Assembly (NCBI GenBank): GCA_934663775.1
Contig: CAKUKU010000010.1
Location: forward strand, 1-64,000
Direction of reading: 5' to 3'
From: an uncultured Ellagibacter sp.
Lineage (GTDB): Bacteria > Actinomycetota > Coriobacteriia > Coriobacteriales > Eggerthellaceae
DNA length: 64,000 nucleotides
The notes under the pieces are model-generated. The model did no database searches. It was given only the letters and a program-made list of their open reading frames with translations, and was not told where the DNA came from. A program made the position numbers and the translations under genes. This document shows positions 36,422 through 47,942 of this stretch, in pieces (position 1 is the stretch's first letter; each line of letters begins with the position of its first letter).

Positions 36422-37681
36422 TTACGCGCCCGAGCGCGCCGAACGACGGAAGCGGCGCACTCGCAGGAAGTCGCCTGCGGCGGCGACAACTGCACCTTCC
36501 CCAACCCTTGCCCCGACTGTGAAGCGATAGATGCCGCACGAGCGGTTCGCCACGGGCACAGGCACCGGCGCAGGGTCGGGGTCGCTTTCCGTTGGATCGG
36601 GCAGCCATGTGAGATTGCGCACGACAACGCGGGTAATCGGCACCCGCGGGCTGAGGATCTCGAGCTCGTCGCCTTCCGCAAAGCGATTGCGGCAGCGCGC
36701 AACGATGGTGCGGTCCTCGGGGTCGGTAGCGACGACGTCGGCTACGTGCATCGCCTGCTGTTCATAGCCATCGTAGTTAGGAGCCTGCTCAGCCTCGCCA
36801 AAGAAGAACCCCGTCCCATACGGGCGATGCGACACCGCCTCCAGCTCAGGGGCGAAATCGGCGACCGGCGCACCGTCAAGCACCTGACGATATGCGTTCA
36901 CGACGCTGGCCACGTAAAACGCCTTCTTGTTGCGCCCTTCGATCTTGATGGAGTCCACGCCCGCCGCCCGCAGCGCGTCAAGGTGCGCGAGCATGTTCAT
37001 GTCCTTCGCGTTCATGATGAACGTGCCGCGGTCGTCTTCCTCGATGGGAAAATGCTCGCCCGGACGCTTCTCCTCCTCGAGCGTGTAGCTCCAGCGGCAG
37101 GGCTGCGTGCAGTGCCCGCGGTTGCCCGAGCGGCCGGTGAGATAGGAGCTGATGAGACAGCGCCCCGAGACCGCCATGCACATGGCGCCGTGCGCGAAGG
37201 CCTCGATTTCCATGTCGGCCGGCATCTCCTCGCGCATGCGGGCGATATCGTCAAGCGACATCTCCCGCGCGCACACCACGCGGCTCGCGCCCAGGCTATG
37301 CCACACGCGCGCCGCCTCGGAGTTAGCGACGGAGGCCTGGGTGGACACGTGGAGCGCCACGCGCGGGGCCACGCGACGGGCGATGGCGGCCGCCCCCAAA
37401 TCGCCAATGATAAAGGCGTCGACCCCCGCCGCATCGAGCGCACAGAAATAGTCGGGCAGCGCGGCCAGGTCGCCTTGCTCCATGAGGATGTTCGTGGTGA
37501 CGTGCACCTTCACACCCGCAGCGTGGGCGATTTCCACTGCGGCGGGGATGTCCTCAAGCGCGAAGTTCGCCGCGCGGGCGCGCATGCCGAAGCGATCGGA
37601 GGCCAGGTACACCGCGTCCGCACCGAAACGCACGGCAGCGCGCAGCTGTTCGATACCCCCTGCAGGCGCAAGGAGCTCCAT
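36422..37681 (-). CDS. U32 family protein (TrhP/YrrO type)
   Basis: 419 residues. Begins MELLAPAGGIEQLRAAVRFG and has the U32 Cys signature GAMCMAVSGRCLISS followed by GRSGNRGHCTQPCRW, with EGRNKKAFYVASVVNAYR further on. Proteins of this length (TrhP in E. coli, YrrN/YrrO in B. subtilis) help install hydroxyuridine at tRNA position 34 using a prephenate-linked pathway; the Cys residues may bind an Fe-S cluster. The ribosome site is weak. It lies 56 bases downstream of cysS on the same strand. A longer paralogue is at 1578-4040. The last 30 residues are Arg/Ala-rich and unlike the family end. Confidence 0.87.
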   Translation of the reverse strand: MELLAPAGGIEQLRAAVRFGADAVYLASDRFGMRARAANFALEDIPAAVEIAHAAGVKVHVTTNILMEQGDLAALPDYFCALDAAGVDAFIIGDLGAAAIARRVAPRVALHVSTQASVANSEAARVWHSLGASRVVCAREMSLDDIARMREEMPADMEIEAFAHGAMCMAVSGRCLISSYLTGRSGNRGHCTQPCRWSYTLEEEKRPGEHFPIEEDDRGTFIMNAKDMNMLAHLDALRAAGVDSIKIEGRNKKAFYVASVVNAYRQVLDGAPVADFAPELEAVSHRPYGTGFFFGEAEQAPNYDGYEQQAMHVADVVATDPEDRTIVARCRNRFAEGDELEILSPRVPITRVVVRNLTWLPDPTESDPDPAPVPVPVANRSCGIYRFTVGARVGEGAVVAAAGDFLRVRRFRRSARSGA

Positions 37682-37737
37682 GTTGCGTTGGGTATTCAGA
37701 TGATCACTCTTCCGCTCGTCTCAAGCACGCCCGCGCG

Positions 37738-39255
<1,518 letters not shown>

Positions 39256-39321
39256 GAGGTTCCTAATGCTTCCTTGTTGAACTTCCGCAAAGCCGCCGAG
39301 GGGGAGCATGCCCCAAGGCGC

Positions 39322-40050
39322 CTAGTTCTCTTCCAAATCCTCGGGGTGTGCAGGTTCCACGTCGGCGATCGCCCTCTTGAATTCGGGGCACACCTGATCG
39401 CGCAACGCAGCGATTTGCGCCTCCAGGCAGTTGATGCGCGCGCAATTGGAGCGATGCTGCTCTTCCACGATGTCGGGCAGGCACTCCAGGCGCTTGGCCG
39501 CATCGCTCTTCTCGCTCACGACGCGCTTGCCGTCGCGCTTGACGATGCGCCCAGGAATGCCGACGACCGTGCAGTTGGGCGGCACGTCCTTCACGGCCAC
39601 CGCACCTCCGCCGATCTTGGAGTTGTCGCCAACGGTGATGTTGCCAAGCACAGCCGCTCCCACGCCCACGATGACGTTGTTTCCCAAAGTGGGATGGCGT
39701 TTGCCCGTTTCGTTGCCGGTGCCGCCGAGCGTAACGCCCTGGTAGAGCGTGCAGTCGTCGCCGATGATGGTGGTCTCGCCGATGATGACGCCCATGGCAT
39801 GGTCGATGAAGAAGCGCCGGCCAATCTGGGCGCCCGGATGGATCTCCACACCCGTCATGAAGCGCGTGAACTGCGACGATATGCGCGCAAGACTTTTTAA
39901 GCCATGGTTCCACAGCCAGTGTTCCACCACATGTGACCAGCGCGCGTGCAAACCCGGATAGGTAAGCCAGATGATGAACGAGCTCTGCGCCGCCGGGTCG
40001 CGTTCCTTCACGGCGCGGACGTCTTCAGCAATCGTCTTGAATATGTTCAT
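39322..40050 (-). CDS. cysE: serine O-acetyltransferase
   Basis: Makes O-acetylserine for cysteine synthesis. 242 residues: an N-terminal helical part (SFIIWLTYPGLHARWSHVVE) and a left-handed beta-helix of hexapeptide repeats with IDHAMGVIIGETT and GNNVIVGVGAAVLG. The C-terminus extends beyond the core into an acidic tail (PAHPEDLEEN). Start 40050 follows GAGGGG. Upstream of cysS on the same strand; the O-acetylserine sulfhydrylase gene is not adjacent. Confidence 0.95.
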   Translation of the reverse strand: MNIFKTIAEDVRAVKERDPAAQSSFIIWLTYPGLHARWSHVVEHWLWNHGLKSLARISSQFTRFMTGVEIHPGAQIGRRFFIDHAMGVIIGETTIIGDDCTLYQGVTLGGTGNETGKRHPTLGNNVIVGVGAAVLGNITVGDNSKIGGGAVAVKDVPPNCTVVGIPGRIVKRDGKRVVSEKSDAAKRLECLPDIVEEQHRSNCARINCLEAQIAALRDQVCPEFKRAIADVEPAHPEDLEEN

Positions 40051-40086
40051 GGTCGCCCCTCTTGTTCGAATTGGATTGTATCAAAC

Positions 40087-40581
40087 TCAATCCGAACATC
40101 GAACGAGAAGGGCCACTGCTGTGGCCGAAATGCCCTCTTCGCGGCCTTCGAAGCCCAAATGCTCAGTCGTTGTTGCCTTCACGCCCACGTTTTCGGGCGA
40201 AATGTCCATCGCCTGCGCCAGGTTCTCGCGCATCTGATCGCGATAGGGAGACAGCTTCGGCGCCTGGGCCGCGATGACGCTGTCGACGTCGATGATCTCG
40301 TATCCGCGCTCGCGCACAAGGTTCGCCACCGCGGCGAGCAGCTTCATGGAATCGGCGTCCTCGTAGGCGGGGTCGGTGTCGGGGAACAGCTTGCCGATAT
40401 CCCCCCCGCGAATGCCGCCCAAAAGCGCGTCGGCCACCGCATGCGCAAGGACGTCAGCGTCGGAGTGTCCGAGCAGGCCTCGCGTGTGGGGAATCTCGAC
40501 GCCACCTATGATGAGCTTGCGCCCCTCCACGAGCTGATGGACGTCGTATCCCTGGCCGATCCTGAGGTTCCTGGGGTCCAT
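40087..40581 (-). CDS. ispF: 2-C-methyl-D-erythritol 2,4-cyclodiphosphate synthase
   Basis: MEP isoprenoid pathway, fifth step. 164 residues with the metal site GQGYDVHQL, the [13 protein letters not shown] signature, and a typical [15 protein letters not shown] end. Start 40581 lies 3 bases after the ispD stop, so translation is coupled. It is followed by cysE at 36 bases. Confidence 0.96.
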   Translation of the reverse strand: MDPRNLRIGQGYDVHQLVEGRKLIIGGVEIPHTRGLLGHSDADVLAHAVADALLGGIRGGDIGKLFPDTDPAYEDADSMKLLAAVANLVRERGYEIIDVDSVIAAQAPKLSPYRDQMRENLAQAMDISPENVGVKATTTEHLGFEGREEGISATAVALLVRCSD

Positions 40582-40584
40582 CGG

Positions 40585-41427
40585 TTACTCCTCCGGCTGC
40601 TTCAGGTAGAGCGCGCGCACGGCCGCAGCGAGCATCATGTAGTCTTCGGGCACCGTGAGCTTGATGTTGTTGCGCTTGCCCTCGACCACGAGCACCTTGC
40701 CGCCCAACCGTTCGATAAGCGACGAGTCGTCGGTTCCCACGAAGCCGTCGGAAAGCGCGCTCGCGTGCGCGCGGCGGTAGATTCCCGTGCGGAAGACCTG
40801 CGGCGTTTGCGCATCCCAGAACACGCGGCGATCGGGCGTGCCCATTATGACGCCGTTTTCCACAATCTTCAACGTATCGACCGCGGGGTGCCCCACGATG
40901 ACGCCGTCGCAATCGATGTTGCCCTTGCAGGTGTTGATGGTGTGCAGGATGAGGTCGGGAGACACAAGCGGGCGCGCGCCGTCATGCAGCACGACGTAGT
41001 CGTACTCATCGGTGACGAATTCAAGTCCGGAGAACGCCGACTCCTGGCGCGAAGGGCCCGAGGGCGCCACGACGATGGGCGTCACGAACGGGAACGGGTT
41101 GATTGCGCGGTTGAGGTATTCCTCCTGGCGGTCCTCAGGGCACACGATGACGATGAGTCCCACGTCGCCCACGGCATCGAACGCCTCAGCCGACCAGGTG
41201 AGAATAGGCTTTCCAGCGATTTCAACGAGCTGCTTGCCGCCCTCGTGGCCAAAGCGCTCGCCCGAGCCGCCCGCCAAGATGATAGCCGCCGTCTTCGGTT
41301 TGGGGTCGACAACGCCCTTAAGCCCGCACACCGTCTCCGAAAGCGTGTCGAAGTCGAGGTCATCGAACTCCGCATCAGGCATGTCGAGCACTGAAGGCGA
41401 GTAAATCGGATCGATCGTATTCGGCAT
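40585..41427 (-). CDS. ispD: 2-C-methyl-D-erythritol 4-phosphate cytidylyltransferase
   Basis: MEP pathway, third step; transfers CMP to methylerythritol phosphate. 280 residues with the nucleotide-binding start AAIILAGGSGERFG at about residue 47 and VLHDGARPLV in the middle. About 45 acidic residues precede the enzyme core, longer than usual; the ATG at 41427 is supported by AAGGAC. First gene of an ispD-ispF pair. Confidence 0.93.
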   Translation of the reverse strand: MPNTIDPIYSPSVLDMPDAEFDDLDFDTLSETVCGLKGVVDPKPKTAAIILAGGSGERFGHEGGKQLVEIAGKPILTWSAEAFDAVGDVGLIVIVCPEDRQEEYLNRAINPFPFVTPIVVAPSGPSRQESAFSGLEFVTDEYDYVVLHDGARPLVSPDLILHTINTCKGNIDCDGVIVGHPAVDTLKIVENGVIMGTPDRRVFWDAQTPQVFRTGIYRRAHASALSDGFVGTDDSSLIERLGGKVLVVEGKRNNIKLTVPEDYMMLAAAVRALYLKQPEE

Positions 41428-41798
41428 GAGAGTCCTTCCCTTGTTCGTCGGTCGCAGAGAGCGCGGGCGCACCCGAGGCTCGACGCATCGTTTGCATGCT
41501 ATTTTACGGCAAGCAGCGAGCAAGCGGAGGTATTCCGCATAACAAGTTGAAAGAGGCTGCGGGGGCGCTTACGGGTTGGGCAGACGGACGAGGGGCGGGG
41601 CGCGACCCGGGCGGGCGCCGGGCCACGCGCGCGAGAGGCGAGTTGGTGAGACACGAGGGGCAGGCTGGCGCTGGACGTGGGGACGAGCTGACGGGGAGTG
41701 ACGGCGCGCGGGTGGGTGACCCCGCCCTATCAAGGCCCGCTTCTTCACGTGAGCTGTCGAGGTGCGCGCCGCGCGCGGGCGGATGGCCCCGCTCAGAT
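41428..41798. other. very GC-rich gap with no gene
   Basis: About 370 bases of G-rich sequence between ispD and clpC, followed by an inverted-repeat element. Open frames here are artefacts of high GC. No hairpin with a T-run was found. Confidence 0.35.
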
Positions 41799-41991
41799 GG
41801 AGCAGTACACCCACTTCGTGGTCAATTGAGCGAGTTATGCGACGTTGCGAAGCCCAAAATTGCCGCCTCAACCCGAGTCGAGTCCGCCGTCGTCGACGTT
41901 TGCCCAAGTCGGCAACTTTCGCCCTTTCGTCTCCCCCGCCTTCGACAGCGCACAACTCGCTCAATTGACCACCAACTTGGGGATCTGTTCC
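41799..41991. repeat. 193-bp inverted-repeat element between clpC and ispD
   Basis: Arms 41799-41841 and 41949-41991 share a perfect 18-base core, TGGTCAATTGAGCGAGTT, and extend imperfectly outward to GGARCAG. The inside (about 107 bases) contains GTCGACGTTTGCCCAAGTCG, a motif also found in the element at 53538-53684. No transposase. It resembles a MITE or REP-like element. Confidence 0.65.
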
Positions 41992-42047
41992 CTGCAGTCC
42001 TTCGCAGGAAGAGCGCCCGCGCCCGCTGAGCCAGCGCCACCTACCCG

Positions 42048-44630
42048 CTAGTCTGCGGCGCCGCCCGATGCCGTGCCGCCGCCTGAGCCCGCGCTCGGCA
42101 AACCCGCGTGGCCCAAGTCGTAGTTCGTGAGCAGAAGCTCGGCATCGCGCGCGATGCTGTCGCGCTTGCGCGGCGCGGGGACAACGCCCGAGCCCTGCTC
42201 GAACTCGAGGTTCTCGCCGGATTCGTCTACATCCACGTCCACGATGGAGCCGCTCTGCCACTTGCCTTCCAGAATCTGCTCGGAAAGCGGATCCTCCAGC
42301 AAGCGCTGGATCGCGCGGCGCAGCGGACGGGCGCCAAACGTGGTGTCGGTACCCTCCTTCGCGATGAGCTTCGTCGCCGCAGGCGTCAGGTTGATCGACA
42401 TGTTCTGCGCAATCATGCGCTCACGCAAATCGGCCACCATAAGCTCGACGATTTGGGCAATCTGCTCGTCGGTGAGCGACTTGAACACGATGATCTCGTC
42501 GATGCGGTTCAAGAACTCGGGCCTGAACAGCTTCTTCATCTCGGCCATCACGCGGCTCTTGATCTCCTTGTCGGAAAGCCCCGCTTGATCGCTGCCGGAG
42601 AAGCCAAGCGGCGTCGTCTGCGCGATCTCGCGTGCGCCGACGTTCGACGTCATGATGATGACCGTGTTGCGGAAATCGACTGTGCGGCCCTGCGCGTCGG
42701 TCAGGCGCCCTTCCTCGAGAATTTGCAGCAGGATGTTGAAGACGTCGGGATGCGCCTTCTCTATCTCGTCGAAGAGCACGACCGAGTACGGCTTCTGGCG
42801 CACCGCCTTCGTGAGCTGGCCGCCCTCGTCGAAGCCGACGTAGCCCGGGGGCGAGCCCACCAGACGGCTCACGCTGTGCTTCTCCATGTACTCGGACATG
42901 TCGAAGCTCAACAGCGCATCCTCGGAGTTGAACAGGAACTCGGCGAGCGCCTTGGAAAGCTCGGTCTTGCCCACGCCCGAGGGGCCCAAGAAGATGAAGC
43001 TGCCTGCCGGGCGCTTCGGGTCCTTCAAGCCCGCGCGGCTGCGGCGAATGGCCTTCGAAAGCGCCGTCACGGCCTCGTCCTGGCCGATGACGCGCTCATG
43101 CAGCACACCCTCCATGCGCAGAAGCTTCTCGGTTTCGGCCTCGGTCAAGTTGGACACCGGCACGCCTGTGGTCATGGAAACCACGTCGGCGATATCCTTC
43201 ACCGTGACCTGGGAAACCTGCTTGGAAGTATCTTCCTCCCACTTCTTCTCGGCCTGCTCGCGCTCGGCTTTAAGCTTGCTCTCCTTGTCGCGCAACTCGG
43301 CTGCGGTCTCGAAATCCTGCGCGCCAATGGCCTTGTCCTTCTTGGAGCGAACCTCGCGCAGCTGGTCGTCCAAATCGCGCAGCTCCTTGGGCAGCGTCAT
43401 GTTGCGGATACGCATGCGCGCGCCGGCCTCGTCGATCACGTCGATCGCCTTGTCGGGCAGGAAGCGGTCCTGGATGTAGCGGTCGGACATCTCCACGGCG
43501 GCCTGGAGTGCCTCGTCGGTGAAGTGCACCTGATGGTGCGCCTCGTAGCGATCGCGCAAGCCGCCCAGGATGCGGATGGCCTGCTCCTCATTGGGCTCGC
43601 CGACGGTGATGGGCTGGAAGCGACGCTCGAGCGCGGAGTCCTTCTCGAGGTGCTTGCGGTACTCGTCGATGGTCGTGGCGCCGATGACCTGGATCTCGCC
43701 GCGCGACAGCGGCGGCTTCAAGATGGCCGCAGCGTCGATGGAGCCTTCTGCCGAGCCCGCGCCGATGAGCGTGTGCATCTCGTCGATGAAAAGAATGATG
43801 TCGCCCGCGTCCTGCACCTCTTTGATGCATTTCTTCAGGCGATCCTCGAACTCGCCGCGGTACTTGCTGCCCGCCACGAGCGCGGACACGTCAAGCGTGA
43901 ACAGGCGCTTGTTGCGGAGCAGATCGGGCACCTGGTTCGCAACGATGAGCTGCGCGAGCCCTTCCACGACGGCGGTCTTGCCCACACCCGGCTCGCCGAT
44001 GAGCAGCGGGTTGTTCTTCTGACGGCGCGAGAGCACCTGCATGACGCGCTCAATCTCGCCCGCACGGCCGATGACCGGGTCGAGCTTGCCGTCGGATGCC
44101 TTCTTGGTAAGGTCGGTGCCGAACTCCTTGAGCATGCTGTCAGGGGACGACCCCATCGCGTCGAATGCGCTGCGCCCGGCATAGACGGGGCTTTGCCCCA
44201 CCAGGTCGTTCAAGGCGCCGCGGATGTCGTCGCCCTTCACGCCCAAGCGGCCGAGCACGTCGAGCGCCGTGCCCTCGCCCTCGCGCACGATGCCCAAAAG
44301 CAGATGCTCGGTCGAGATGTAGGACTGCCCCATCTGCATGGCCTCGCGCAGGGAGTTCTCGAGCACGCGCTTCACGCGCGGAGTGAAGGAAAGGTGACCG
44401 GACACATCCGCACTCTCGTCGATGGTGACGACCTGGCGAATCGCCTGCACCACTGCGTCGTACTTGACATTCAAACGCTCGAGCGCCTGAGCGGCGAGGC
44501 CTTCCTTTTCCTGAATCAGCCCGAGCAGGATGTGCTCGGTGCCCACATAGGGCTGGTGAAGGCTGCGGGCCTCGTCCTGCGCCAGCACGAGCACCTTGCG
44601 CGCCTTGTCGGTGAACTTGTCGAATGACAT
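42048..44630 (-). CDS. clpC: ATP-dependent Clp protease ATPase subunit ClpC
   Basis: AAA+ unfoldase that feeds proteins to ClpP. 860 residues: two Clp-N repeats ([26 protein letters not shown]), first AAA domain (Walker A GEPGVGKT), a UVR-type coiled middle ([11 protein letters not shown]), second AAA domain (GPSGVGKT), and a Gly/Ala-rich tail. Start 44630 with GAGGA upstream. A CIRCE operator lies 42 bases upstream, so HrcA control is likely; no ctsR/mcsAB genes accompany it. Confidence 0.96.
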   Translation of the reverse strand: MSFDKFTDKARKVLVLAQDEARSLHQPYVGTEHILLGLIQEKEGLAAQALERLNVKYDAVVQAIRQVVTIDESADVSGHLSFTPRVKRVLENSLREAMQMGQSYISTEHLLLGIVREGEGTALDVLGRLGVKGDDIRGALNDLVGQSPVYAGRSAFDAMGSSPDSMLKEFGTDLTKKASDGKLDPVIGRAGEIERVMQVLSRRQKNNPLLIGEPGVGKTAVVEGLAQLIVANQVPDLLRNKRLFTLDVSALVAGSKYRGEFEDRLKKCIKEVQDAGDIILFIDEMHTLIGAGSAEGSIDAAAILKPPLSRGEIQVIGATTIDEYRKHLEKDSALERRFQPITVGEPNEEQAIRILGGLRDRYEAHHQVHFTDEALQAAVEMSDRYIQDRFLPDKAIDVIDEAGARMRIRNMTLPKELRDLDDQLREVRSKKDKAIGAQDFETAAELRDKESKLKAEREQAEKKWEEDTSKQVSQVTVKDIADVVSMTTGVPVSNLTEAETEKLLRMEGVLHERVIGQDEAVTALSKAIRRSRAGLKDPKRPAGSFIFLGPSGVGKTELSKALAEFLFNSEDALLSFDMSEYMEKHSVSRLVGSPPGYVGFDEGGQLTKAVRQKPYSVVLFDEIEKAHPDVFNILLQILEEGRLTDAQGRTVDFRNTVIIMTSNVGAREIAQTTPLGFSGSDQAGLSDKEIKSRVMAEMKKLFRPEFLNRIDEIIVFKSLTDEQIAQIVELMVADLRERMIAQNMSINLTPAATKLIAKEGTDTTFGARPLRRAIQRLLEDPLSEQILEGKWQSGSIVDVDVDESGENLEFEQGSGVVPAPRKRDSIARDAELLLTNYDLGHAGLPSAGSGGGTASGGAAD

Positions 44631-44671
44631 GTATCCTCGTTTCTCACAAGGTCGTTTGATTGCGATTCATA

Positions 44672-44698
44672 CTAGCACTCTTGTCAAGTGAGTGCTAA
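44672..44698 (-). promoter_or_regulatory. CIRCE operator upstream of clpC
   Basis: Read on the minus strand: TTAGCACTC, 9 bases, GAGTGCTAG, i.e. the HrcA-binding consensus with one mismatch. TTGACA, a possible -35 box, lies inside the 9-base spacer. This predicts heat-inducible repression of clpC by HrcA. Confidence 0.85.
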
Positions 44699-44819
44699 TG
44701 CAGAGAAAGTCCGTATACATAATACAGAAAGCAGCCCGAAGCAAATCAACAAGACCCAAACAAATCGGAGGTGGTTCGGATTCATCAAGGACGCATGACG
44801 GGCTGCCCATGATACGAAG

Positions 44820-44852
44820 AAGGCCGCCCGGACATTTGCCCAGACGGCCCTT
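44820..44852 (-). terminator. terminator after lysS
   Basis: AAGGCCGCCCGG pairs with CCAGACGGCCCTT with minor bulges, 25 bases past the lysS stop. A further inverted pair GCAGCCCG (44731-44738) / CGGGCTGC (44799-44806) lies between it and the CIRCE operator. Confidence 0.65.
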
Positions 44853-44877
44853 CAAGACTATGCGATTCGATAAACGC

Positions 44878-46872
44878 TTAGTACAGCTTCGCACCTGCGG
44901 GGATGCGGTCGCTCACCATGAGCAGGTTCAGGCGCTCCTCGGTGGCGTCGCCTTCGACCTTCTCCTCGTGCACGGCGGAAAGGAGCATGCCGCACGAGTC
45001 GATACCCATCATCTTGCGCGGCGGCAGGTTCACGATGGCGATGAGCGTCTTGCCGACGAGCTCCTCGGGCTCGTAGTACGCATGGATGCCGGACAGAATG
45101 ACGCGGTCGTTGCCCGTGCCGTCATCGAGCGTGAACTGCAGCAGCTTCTTGGACTTGGGCACGGCCACGCATTCCTTCACCTTCACGGCGCGGAAGTCGG
45201 ACTTGCTGAAGGTGTCGAAATCGACCTGCTCCTCGAACAGCGGCTCGATGACCACCTTCGAGAAGTCGATCGGCTTGAGTTCGGATGCCGCCTCGGCAGC
45301 CTCCGCCTTCGCAGCGCGCGCCGTGCTGCTTTTCCCGGCAGAAACGGCGCAGGTCGAGATAGTTTTTCCAGCGGCAGGTGTCTCATCCTTCATATGCGGG
45401 AAAAGCAGCACGTCGCGGATGGTGGCGGAGTCGGTGAGCAGCATCGTCAAGCGATCGATGCCCACGCCCACGCCGCCCGCCGGCGGCATGCCGTACTCGA
45501 GCGCGCGGATGTAGTCGGCGTCGTAGCCCATGGCCTCGTCGTCGCCCATATCCTTCGCCTCGACCTGCGCGCGGAAGCGCTCGGCCTGATCGACCGGGTC
45601 GTTCAGCTCGTTGAAGGCGTTCGCGTACTCGTGTCCGCAGATGAACAGCTCGAAGCGCTCGGTGAGCTCGGGGTTGTCCGCCTTCTTCTTGGCGAGCGGG
45701 GAAATCTCGAGCGGATGATCGCACACGAAGGTGGGCTGCACGAGCTTCTCCTCGGCCACAGCCTCGAAGATCTCGCTGATGAGCTTGCCCTTGCCCCACG
45801 CGTCTTCCGCATGCCCGCCGTTTTTCTCCAGGATGGTGACGAGCTCTTCGCGCGTGCGGTCGAAGGACACTTCCTCGCCCGAATGCTCGCTTGCAAGCTC
45901 CATCATGGTCGCGCGGCGCCATTCGCCCGACAGGTCGATCTCGGTGCCCTGGTAGGTGACTTGCAGCGTGCCGCACGCCTCCATAGCGGCGGCCTGGATG
46001 AAGCCCTGCGTGAGGTCCATCATGCCGTCGAGGTCGGAGAACGCCTGGTAGGCCTCCATCGTGGTGAACTCGGGGTTGTGGTACGGGTCCATGCCCTCGT
46101 TGCGGAACTGGCGGCCGATTTCGAAGACCTTCTCGAAACCGCCCACGAGCAGGCGCTTCAGGGGAAGCTCGGTCGCGATGCGCAGGAAGTAGTCGCGGTC
46201 GAGCGCGTTGAAGTGCGTGACGAACGGCTTTGCGTTCGCGCCGCCCAAGATAGGATGCAGAAACGGCGTTTCGACCTCGTAGAAGCCCTGCTGCTCCATG
46301 TAGCGGCGGATGGCTGCCACGATCTTGAAACGCTTCTCGAACGTGCTCTTGACCTCGGGGTTCATGACGAGGTCGACGTAGCGCTGGCGATAGCGCGTCT
46401 CCTTGTCGGCCAGGCCGTGGAACTTCTCCGGCAGCGGGCGCAGCGACTTGGACAGAAGCTCGTAGCCCGTGACGGCGACGGAGAGCTGGCCGCGCTTCGT
46501 GCGCATCATGGTGCCGTGCACGCCGATCCAGTCGCCCACGTCGAGGTCTTTCATCGCGGCGAAGACTTCCTCGCCGAGTGCGTTGATGCGGCAAAACAGC
46601 TGGATGTCGCCCGTCGCGTCGCGCAGCTCGAAGAACGCGATCTTGCCCTGAACGCGCTTGGCCATGATGCGGCCCGCCACGTCGACTTCGTCCTCGGTGG
46701 AGGCGCCGTCTTCGAGCGAGGCGTACTTCTCGTCGAGGTCGGTCAGGTGATGCGTGTAGTGGAACGCGTGGCCGTAGGGGTTCTCCCCCGCCTCGATAAG
46801 CGCCGCGCGCTTCGCCTTGCGAACCTCGATCGGGTCGTCTTCGATTACTTGCTTGGTAGTTTCGTCAGCCAT
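44878..46872 (-). CDS. lysS: lysyl-tRNA synthetase (class II) with C-terminal tRNA-binding domain
   Basis: 664 residues, about 160 longer than a normal LysRS. Residues 1-500 hold the OB-fold anticodon domain and the class II core (motif 2 FEIGRQFRNEGMD, motif 3 GVGVGIDRLTML). After an Ala-rich linker, the last 130 residues form a Trbp111/EMAPII-like domain (KSDFRAVKVKECVAVPKS, RVILSGIHAYYEPEELVGK, NLPPRKMMGIDSCGMLLSA), usually found on MetRS. It probably increases tRNA affinity. Start 46872 lies 7 bases after the greA stop, so the two are an operon (greA-lysS). Confidence 0.95.
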   Translation of the reverse strand: MADETTKQVIEDDPIEVRKAKRAALIEAGENPYGHAFHYTHHLTDLDEKYASLEDGASTEDEVDVAGRIMAKRVQGKIAFFELRDATGDIQLFCRINALGEEVFAAMKDLDVGDWIGVHGTMMRTKRGQLSVAVTGYELLSKSLRPLPEKFHGLADKETRYRQRYVDLVMNPEVKSTFEKRFKIVAAIRRYMEQQGFYEVETPFLHPILGGANAKPFVTHFNALDRDYFLRIATELPLKRLLVGGFEKVFEIGRQFRNEGMDPYHNPEFTTMEAYQAFSDLDGMMDLTQGFIQAAAMEACGTLQVTYQGTEIDLSGEWRRATMMELASEHSGEEVSFDRTREELVTILEKNGGHAEDAWGKGKLISEIFEAVAEEKLVQPTFVCDHPLEISPLAKKKADNPELTERFELFICGHEYANAFNELNDPVDQAERFRAQVEAKDMGDDEAMGYDADYIRALEYGMPPAGGVGVGIDRLTMLLTDSATIRDVLLFPHMKDETPAAGKTISTCAVSAGKSSTARAAKAEAAEAASELKPIDFSKVVIEPLFEEQVDFDTFSKSDFRAVKVKECVAVPKSKKLLQFTLDDGTGNDRVILSGIHAYYEPEELVGKTLIAIVNLPPRKMMGIDSCGMLLSAVHEEKVEGDATEERLNLLMVSDRIPAGAKLY

Positions 46873-46879
46873 ACCTATC

Positions 46880-47350
46880 CTAGTGTTCGATCTTCAAAAT
46901 CGTCATCTTGATGACGCGGCCGGTGGGGCCAGTGGTCTCGATCTCGTCGCCCTTCTTGTTGCCGAGAAGCGCCGCACCCACGGGGGACTCGTTGGAGATC
47001 TTGCCGGCGGCCACGTCGGCCTCGGCGCCGCCCACGATGGTGAAGACGCGCTCGCGTCCGCCCATATCAACGGTGACGGTGGAGCCGATGGTCACCTTCG
47101 AGGAGCGCTTCGGCGCCTCGACGACGGTCGCCTCGGAGAGGATGCGGCCGATTTCAGCGATGCGGGCTTCCATCATGCCCTGCTCGTTTTTCGCGTCGTC
47201 GTACTCGGAGTTCTCGGAGATGTCGCCGAACTCGCGGGCAACCTTGATGCGCTCGCCCACTTCGGCGCGCTTCTCGGTCTCGAGGTAGTGAAGCTCCTCT
47301 TCAAGCTTCTGGCGGCCCTCCGGCGTCAGGATGTAGTTGCTGTCTGCCAT
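46880..47350 (-). CDS. greA: transcription elongation factor GreA
   Basis: Rescues backtracked RNA polymerase by stimulating transcript cleavage. 156 residues: N-terminal coiled coil with the acidic tip (AREFGDISENSEYDDAKNEQ) and a C-terminal FKBP-like domain (SPVGAALLGNKKGDEIE). Start 47350 is preceded by GAAGGGA; longer frames are not supported. First gene of greA-lysS. Confidence 0.95.
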   Translation of the reverse strand: MADSNYILTPEGRQKLEEELHYLETEKRAEVGERIKVAREFGDISENSEYDDAKNEQGMMEARIAEIGRILSEATVVEAPKRSSKVTIGSTVTVDMGGRERVFTIVGGAEADVAAGKISNESPVGAALLGNKKGDEIETTGPTGRVIKMTILKIEH

Positions 47351-47497
47351 GGTCAGTCCCTTCAAAAACACGAAGCGGCGCATCGTTCGATGCACCGTTT
47401 TCCCCGTTCAATCCCTATTTCTTAGGAATAAACATACGAATGCGGCGCACGCTTCCACCGCCGCGCGCGCCGCAAATCCATCGATGTGGATGAGCCG

Positions 47498-47761
47498 TTA
47501 CTCGCTCTTCTTCTTGACCGTCTTCTTCACGGTCTTCTTTGCGGGCGCCTCTTCCTCTTCGACTTCCTCGACTTCTTCTTCGTCTTCAGCCTCTTCGATT
47601 TCCTTCTTATCCTTCTTGCCGGCGCCCATGCCGTCGCGCAGGTTCTTCACGGTCTTGCCGAGAGCGCTGCCGAGCTTCGGGAGATTCTTCGGCCCGAAGA
47701 TAAGCAGGATGACCGCAAGGATGATGAGCAATTCCGGAGTGCCCATACCAAAGATCTTCAT
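47498..47761 (-). CDS. tatA: Sec-independent translocase subunit TatA
   Basis: 87 residues: short N-terminus, one membrane helix (PELLIILAVILLIFG), the PKNLPKLGSALGKTVKNLRD amphipathic helix, then an acidic run and a repeated KKTVKK tail. Forms the pore part of the twin-arginine pathway that exports folded, often molybdoenzyme, proteins. Start 47761 has GGAGGAA. tatC is not adjacent. Confidence 0.9.
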   Translation of the reverse strand: MKIFGMGTPELLIILAVILLIFGPKNLPKLGSALGKTVKNLRDGMGAGKKDKKEIEEAEDEEEVEEVEEEEAPAKKTVKKTVKKKSE

Positions 47762-47942
47762 ACATTCCTCCAAATACGTTCCTGTATGCGACGAAGTCGC
47801 GCATGAATGCAGTGTTCGCGCTGAGCAGAAAGGGTACCACAACTGGGGAAAATCGGCGCAGATGGACAGAATTAACATATGGGAAACGACCTGCGCAAAA
47901 GAAAAACGGCAGCCTCCGAAGAGACCACCGTTTCGCATTCGA

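Noticed and set aside
41569..42261. 230-codon minus-strand frame crossing the inverted repeat
   Set aside because: It reads through both repeat arms, which explains its repeated peptides; it also overlaps the clpC end.
42108..44627. 839-codon plus-strand frame
   Set aside because: Antisense of clpC, no family features.
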